This document shows, piece after piece, positions 5,950 through 9,326 of a stretch of 9,326 bases of DNA. Made by a program: the position numbers and the translations under genes. A model generated the notes under the pieces. The model made no database searches and had not been told where the DNA came from. It saw only the letters and a list, made by a program, of their open reading frames with translations. Position 1 is the first letter of the stretch. The number at the start of each line of letters is the position of its first letter. Source of the stretch: Alphaproteobacteria bacterium (GTDB taxonomy: Bacteria; Pseudomonadota; Alphaproteobacteria; GCA-2731375); NCBI GenBank assembly GCA_028281075.1, contig JANQKO010000331.1, positions 1-9,326 of the forward strand, written 5' to 3'.

Positions 5950-6345
5950 ATGGCAGATGACGATCTGACACCGCCCGGTCTGGACGATCTGGAGGCCATG
6001 GCGCGCCGCGCCTATGACGCCATACCGGTCCACCTGCGTCGGCACGCCGCCGACGTCGTGGTGCGCGTCGTCGACTTCCCCGACGACGAAACGCTGGACG
6101 ACCTGGGCCTCGATACGCCGTTCGACCTGCTGGGCCTGTATCGCGGCGTCAGCCTGGACAAAAAGGACGGCGCGCTGGTCGACGACGTCGACATGGTGTT
6201 TCTCTACCGCCGGCCGATCCTGGATTACTGGTGCGAGACCGGCGAGCCGCTCACCCGTATCGTCACGCATGTGCTGATCCACGAGATCGGCCATCATTTC
6301 GGCTTTTCCGACGCCGACATGGAAGCGATCGAGGCGGGGCTTTAG
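5950..6345 (+). CDS. Minimal zincin metallopeptidase family protein (DUF1025-type)
   Basis: A 131-residue cytoplasmic protein with a zincin active site, HEIGHHFGFSD (111-121). His111 and His115 are zinc ligands, Glu112 is the general base, and Asp121 in the HExxHxxGxxD pattern is the likely third ligand. The acidic N-terminal half with PxDLLGLYRG (57-66) and the length fit the minimal metallopeptidase (DUF1025) family, which is barely larger than the catalytic core and has no well-established substrate. There is no signal peptide. The gene lies 45 bp before the Lon-like protease gene on the same strand, so co-transcription is plausible, though that gap has its own good ribosome-binding site. 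Family is confident; physiological role unknown. Confidence 0.9.
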   Translation: MADDDLTPPGLDDLEAMARRAYDAIPVHLRRHAADVVVRVVDFPDDETLDDLGLDTPFDLLGLYRGVSLDKKDGALVDDVDMVFLYRRPILDYWCETGEPLTRIVTHVLIHEIGHHFGFSDADMEAIEAGL

Positions 6346-6390
6346 GTTCGGGTCGTATTCTGATCGCCAGGTAATCGGGGGACGTCATCC

Positions 6391-8838
6391 ATGCCGGTCA
6401 AGGGACTGAAGCCAGCCGCGCTCTATCGCCGCTGCCCGACCTCGTCGTTCGGCTTCCGCAGCACGGCCGAGCTCGAGGACCTGGACGGCGTGCTGGGACA
6501 GGACCGCGCGGTCGAGGCGCTGACCTTCGGCATCGGCATCCGGCGCGACGGCTACAACCTGTTCGTGCTGGGACCGCCCGGCACCGGCCGGCATTCGGTG
6601 GTGCGCGACTATCTGCGCCGCCGCGCCGCGGCCGAGCCGACGCCCGACGAATGGGTCTACGTCAACAATTTCGAGCAGCCGCACCGGCCGCGGGCGCTGT
6701 CGCTGCCGCCCGGCCGCGCCGCCGGCCTGAAACGCGACATGGAGCGGCTGGTCGAGGATCTGCGGGCGGCGGTCCCGGCGCTGTTCGAAAGCGACGAGTT
6801 CCGCACCCGGCTGCAGGCCATCGAGGAGGAGTTCAAGGAGCTTCAGGAGGCGGCGTTCAAGACCGTCCAGGCCGACGCCAACAAGCGCGGTCTCGCCCTT
6901 GTGCGCACGCCGATGGGTTTCGCGCTGGCGCCGATGCGCGGCAACGAGGTGATGCCGCCGGACGAGTTCAACAAGCTGCCCGAGGCCGTGCGCAAGCAGA
7001 TCGAGCGGGACATCGAGGAACTGCAGGTCGAATTGCAGGCCGTCGTCCGCCGGATTCCGGACTGGGAGCGTGACCGCCGGGCGAAGATCCGCGACCTGAC
7101 ACGCGAGATGACGCGCCTTGCCGTCGCCGGCCAGATCGCCGAGCTGAAGCGGACCTATGACGGCTTCGACCAGGTCATCGCCTATTTCGACGCGGTCGAG
7201 CACGACATCGCCGAAAGTGTCGATGCCTTCATGCCGCAGGAGCAGCAGCCGCAGGCGGCGCCGGGCCAGGGGCCGGCGCGCGCGGCGGCGGCGCTGCGCC
7301 GCTACCAGGTGGCCCTGATGCTGGACGGCGCCCGGCCGGCCGGCGCGCCGGTGATCTCCGAGGAGCTGCCGACCCAGCCCAATCTGGTCGGCCGGGTCGA
7401 GCACCAGGCGGAAATGGGCGCGCTGCTGACCGACTTCACCATGATCAAGCCGGGCGCGCTGCATCGCGCCAACGGCGGCTATCTGGTGCTCGACGCGCTG
7501 CGGCTGCTGCAGCAGCCCTATGCCTGGGAATCGCTGAAGCGCGCCCTGCGCGGGCGGCACGTGAACGTCGAATCGCTGGGCCAGATGCTCAGCATGATCA
7601 GCACCGTCTCGCTCGACCCCGAGCCGATCCCGCTCGACGTCAAGGTGGTGCTGATCGGCGACCGGCGCCTGTATTACATGCTGTGCGCCGCCGATCCGGA
7701 TTTCCCGGGCCTGTTCAAGGTCATGGTCGATTTCGAGGAGAATATCGACCTGACGCCCGAGACCGTGCGGGGATACGCGCGCCTGCTGGCCGGCGTCGCC
7801 CGGCGCGCCGAATTGCGGCCGCTGGACCGCGGCGGCGTCGCCCGGGTCGTCGAGCATGCCGGCCGCATGGCGGGCGACGCGGAAAAGGTCTCGGTGCAGG
7901 TCGGGCATCTGGCCGACCTGCTGCGCGAGGCCGACTATTTCGCCGGCACCGCGGGCCACCGGCTGATCGGCCGCGCCGACGTGCAGCAGGCCCTCGACGC
8001 CGCCGTCTACCGCGCCAACCGCGCGGCCGAGCAGACCCGCGAGGCGATCGCCCGCGAGACCGTGCTGATCGACACCGACGGCGCCCGGGTGGCGCAGATC
8101 AATGGCCTCGCGGTCTACGGGCTGGGAAACTTCGCCTTCGGCCGGCCCAGCCGGATCACCGCCCGCGTGCGCATGGGCGCGGGCGAGGTGGTCGATATCG
8201 AGCGCCGGGTCGAGCTCGGCGGCCCCCTGCATGCCAAGGGCGTGCTGATCCTGTCGGCGTTCCTCGGCGCCCGCTTCGCTGCCGACCATCCGCTGTCGCT
8301 GTCGGCGAGCCTGGTCTTCGAGCAGTCCTATGGCGGGGTCGACGGCGACAGCGCCTCGTCGGCCGAATGCTATGTGCTGATGTCGGCCCTCTCGGACCTG
8401 CCGATCCGGCAGGGGCTCGCCGTCACCGGCTCGGTCAACCAGCATGGCGAGGTGCAGGCGATCGGCGGCGTCAACGAGAAGATCGAGGGCTTTTTCGACA
8501 TCTGCGCCGACCGGGGCCTGACCGGCCGGCAGGGCGTGCTGATCCCGGCCGCGAACGTCAAGCACCTGATGCTGCGCGGCGACGTGGTGGACGCCGTGCG
8601 TCGGGGCATGTTCAATGTCTATCCCGTGACCAGCATCGACGACGGCATCGAGTTGCTGACCGGGCGGCGCGCCGGCGCCTTGCGGAAAGACGGCACCTAT
8701 CCGCCGGACAGCGTCAATCGGCTGGTGCAGGACCGGCTGCTCGAACTGGCCGAGAAGCGGCGGCGGTTCGGCGCCCGCCGGCCCGACGCGGCCGACGGCG
8801 ACGCCGATACCGGCGACACGAAGGCGGCGGCGCGATGA
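6391..8838 (+). CDS. Lon-family (LonC/YcbZ-like) serine protease with AAA-like domain
   Basis: An 815-residue protein of the Lon-like group without the classical Lon N-terminal domain. An AAA-type core (about 20-70 and 320-420) is interrupted by a long charged helical insertion (about 100-290). A helical lid follows, then a Lon protease domain (about 570-770) with GDSAS around the catalytic Ser654 and GGVNEKIEG with Lys697. The 43-residue Ser-Lys spacing equals that of E. coli Lon. The phosphate loop reads GPPGTGRHS (61-69): the usual Lys is Arg67 and the next Ser/Thr is His68. The Walker B equivalent YLVLDAL has Asp368 but Ala369 in place of Glu. Protease activity is expected; ATP hydrolysis is doubtful, as in LonC-type proteins. 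A GGGGGA ribosome-binding site lies at 6377-6382. The C-terminal 45 residues are charged and low-complexity. The stop overlaps the next start (ATGA). Confidence 0.92.
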   Translation: MPVKGLKPAALYRRCPTSSFGFRSTAELEDLDGVLGQDRAVEALTFGIGIRRDGYNLFVLGPPGTGRHSVVRDYLRRRAAAEPTPDEWVYVNNFEQPHRPRALSLPPGRAAGLKRDMERLVEDLRAAVPALFESDEFRTRLQAIEEEFKELQEAAFKTVQADANKRGLALVRTPMGFALAPMRGNEVMPPDEFNKLPEAVRKQIERDIEELQVELQAVVRRIPDWERDRRAKIRDLTREMTRLAVAGQIAELKRTYDGFDQVIAYFDAVEHDIAESVDAFMPQEQQPQAAPGQGPARAAAALRRYQVALMLDGARPAGAPVISEELPTQPNLVGRVEHQAEMGALLTDFTMIKPGALHRANGGYLVLDALRLLQQPYAWESLKRALRGRHVNVESLGQMLSMISTVSLDPEPIPLDVKVVLIGDRRLYYMLCAADPDFPGLFKVMVDFEENIDLTPETVRGYARLLAGVARRAELRPLDRGGVARVVEHAGRMAGDAEKVSVQVGHLADLLREADYFAGTAGHRLIGRADVQQALDAAVYRANRAAEQTREAIARETVLIDTDGARVAQINGLAVYGLGNFAFGRPSRITARVRMGAGEVVDIERRVELGGPLHAKGVLILSAFLGARFAADHPLSLSASLVFEQSYGGVDGDSASSAECYVLMSALSDLPIRQGLAVTGSVNQHGEVQAIGGVNEKIEGFFDICADRGLTGRQGVLIPAANVKHLMLRGDVVDAVRRGMFNVYPVTSIDDGIELLTGRRAGALRKDGTYPPDSVNRLVQDRLLELAEKRRRFGARRPDAADGDADTGDTKAAAR

Positions 8839-9326
8839 GCGCGCCGATGCGCAACGTCCGCCGCATCCTGGTGGCGCTCGACGCCGGGCCGGACAGCCTG
8901 TCGCGGCTGGAGCAGGCGGCGATGCTGGCGGCCGAGATGCGGATCGAGCTGGCCGGCCTGTTCGTCGAGGACGACGACCTGTTCCGCCTCTGCGGCCTGC
9001 CGGTGCGCGAGATCAGCCTCGGCAGCGGCGCCGTCCGCCGGCCCGACCGCGCCACCATGGAACGCGAGCTGCGGATCCGCCAGGCCGAGGCCCGCCGGCG
9101 CCTGCAGGACGTCGCCGCGCGGCGCCAGGTAAGCTGGTCGTTCGAGGTCCGCCGTGGCCGTGGCCGCGAGACACTGCTGGGCGCGGCCGGAGACGCCGAC
9201 GTGGTGGCGATGTCGCGCTCGGTCCTGACCGTCCGCCGCCGGCCGGCCCGGGTCGCCGCGCCGCCGCCGGTCGTCGCCCTGTTCGAGGGCGGCGAGGGCG
9301 CGCGTCACGTGCTCGACCTGGCCGCC
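8835..9326 (+). CDS. Universal-stress-protein-like protein (partial, runs off right edge)
   Basis: 164 codons are present with no stop before the window ends. RRILVALDAGPDSL near the N-terminus, an Ala/Leu-rich first helix (LEQAAMLAAEM) and LAGLFVEDDDLFRL match the first half of a UspA fold. VRRGRGRETLLGAAGDADVV matches its later strand-helix. The ATP-binding G-x2-G-x9-G(S/T) motif expected next is absent; the chain continues SRSVLTVRRRPARV. PPPVVALFEGGEGARHVLDL then looks like the start of a second Usp-like domain, suggesting a tandem-domain protein completed outside the window. The ATG overlaps the protease TGA by the ATGA pattern, implying translational coupling. A role next to the protease in stress response is inference. 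Confidence 0.78.
   Translation, partial: MSAPMRNVRRILVALDAGPDSLSRLEQAAMLAAEMRIELAGLFVEDDDLFRLCGLPVREISLGSGAVRRPDRATMERELRIRQAEARRRLQDVAARRQVSWSFEVRRGRGRETLLGAAGDADVVAMSRSVLTVRRRPARVAAPPPVVALFEGGEGARHVLDLAA

Noticed and set aside
4412..5968. A 518-codon plus-strand open frame opposite the Sel1-repeat gene
   Set aside because: Its apparent periodicity is just the antisense of the 36-residue Sel1 repeats, and its 3' end overlaps the start of the metallopeptidase gene.
6385..8565. A 726-codon open frame on the minus strand opposite the Lon-like protease gene
   Set aside because: Its protein is compositionally biased (His, Arg, Asp, Gly, Gln, Ala rich) with no recognisable domain. It mirrors the strong G/C third-position bias of the well-supported sense gene.

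Overview
The window is GC-rich, with strong G/C bias at third codon positions, tight gene packing and GTG starts. The protein families look alphaproteobacterial, and the intergenic repeats resemble those I associate with Rhodospirillales-type genomes. No 16S or other marker gene is present, so the lineage is an inference. It reads as chromosomal housekeeping and accessory metabolism. There is no integrase, transposase, phage gene, tRNA, rRNA or CRISPR array.

Layout. Bases 1-268 hold a composite palindromic repeat and no gene. A small membrane-associated DUF1232/YkvA-type gene (269-661, minus) diverges from a three-gene plus-strand operon (762-2800): an HSD10-like short-chain dehydrogenase, a phytanoyl-CoA dioxygenase-family Fe(II)/2-oxoglutarate oxygenase, and a gamma-glutamylcyclotransferase-like protein. 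Bases 2801-3220 are noncoding. Most of that gap is a roughly 340-bp repeat island bounded by perfect 15-bp inverted repeats, containing a second copy of the repeat seen at the left edge. A minus-strand operon (5827 to 3221) follows: a secreted Sel1-repeat protein, a pterin-4a-carbinolamine dehydratase, and an M15-peptidase-like protein. Divergent from it is a plus-strand run: a minimal zincin metallopeptidase (5950-6345), an 815-residue Lon-family protease with degenerate ATPase motifs (6391-8838), and a universal-stress-protein-like gene that overlaps the protease stop codon and runs off the right edge.

How the genes may work together. The dehydrogenase and oxygenase fit oxidation of branched or otherwise unusual acyl chains, but their substrates cannot be read from sequence. 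The right-hand run looks like a protein-quality or stress cassette. The points most worth a second look are the repeat island abutting a stop codon, the M15-like protein without its canonical metal-binding Asp or a signal peptide, and the Lon-like protease with an intact Ser-Lys dyad but altered Walker A and B residues. I found no convincing evidence of a wholly new biological system.
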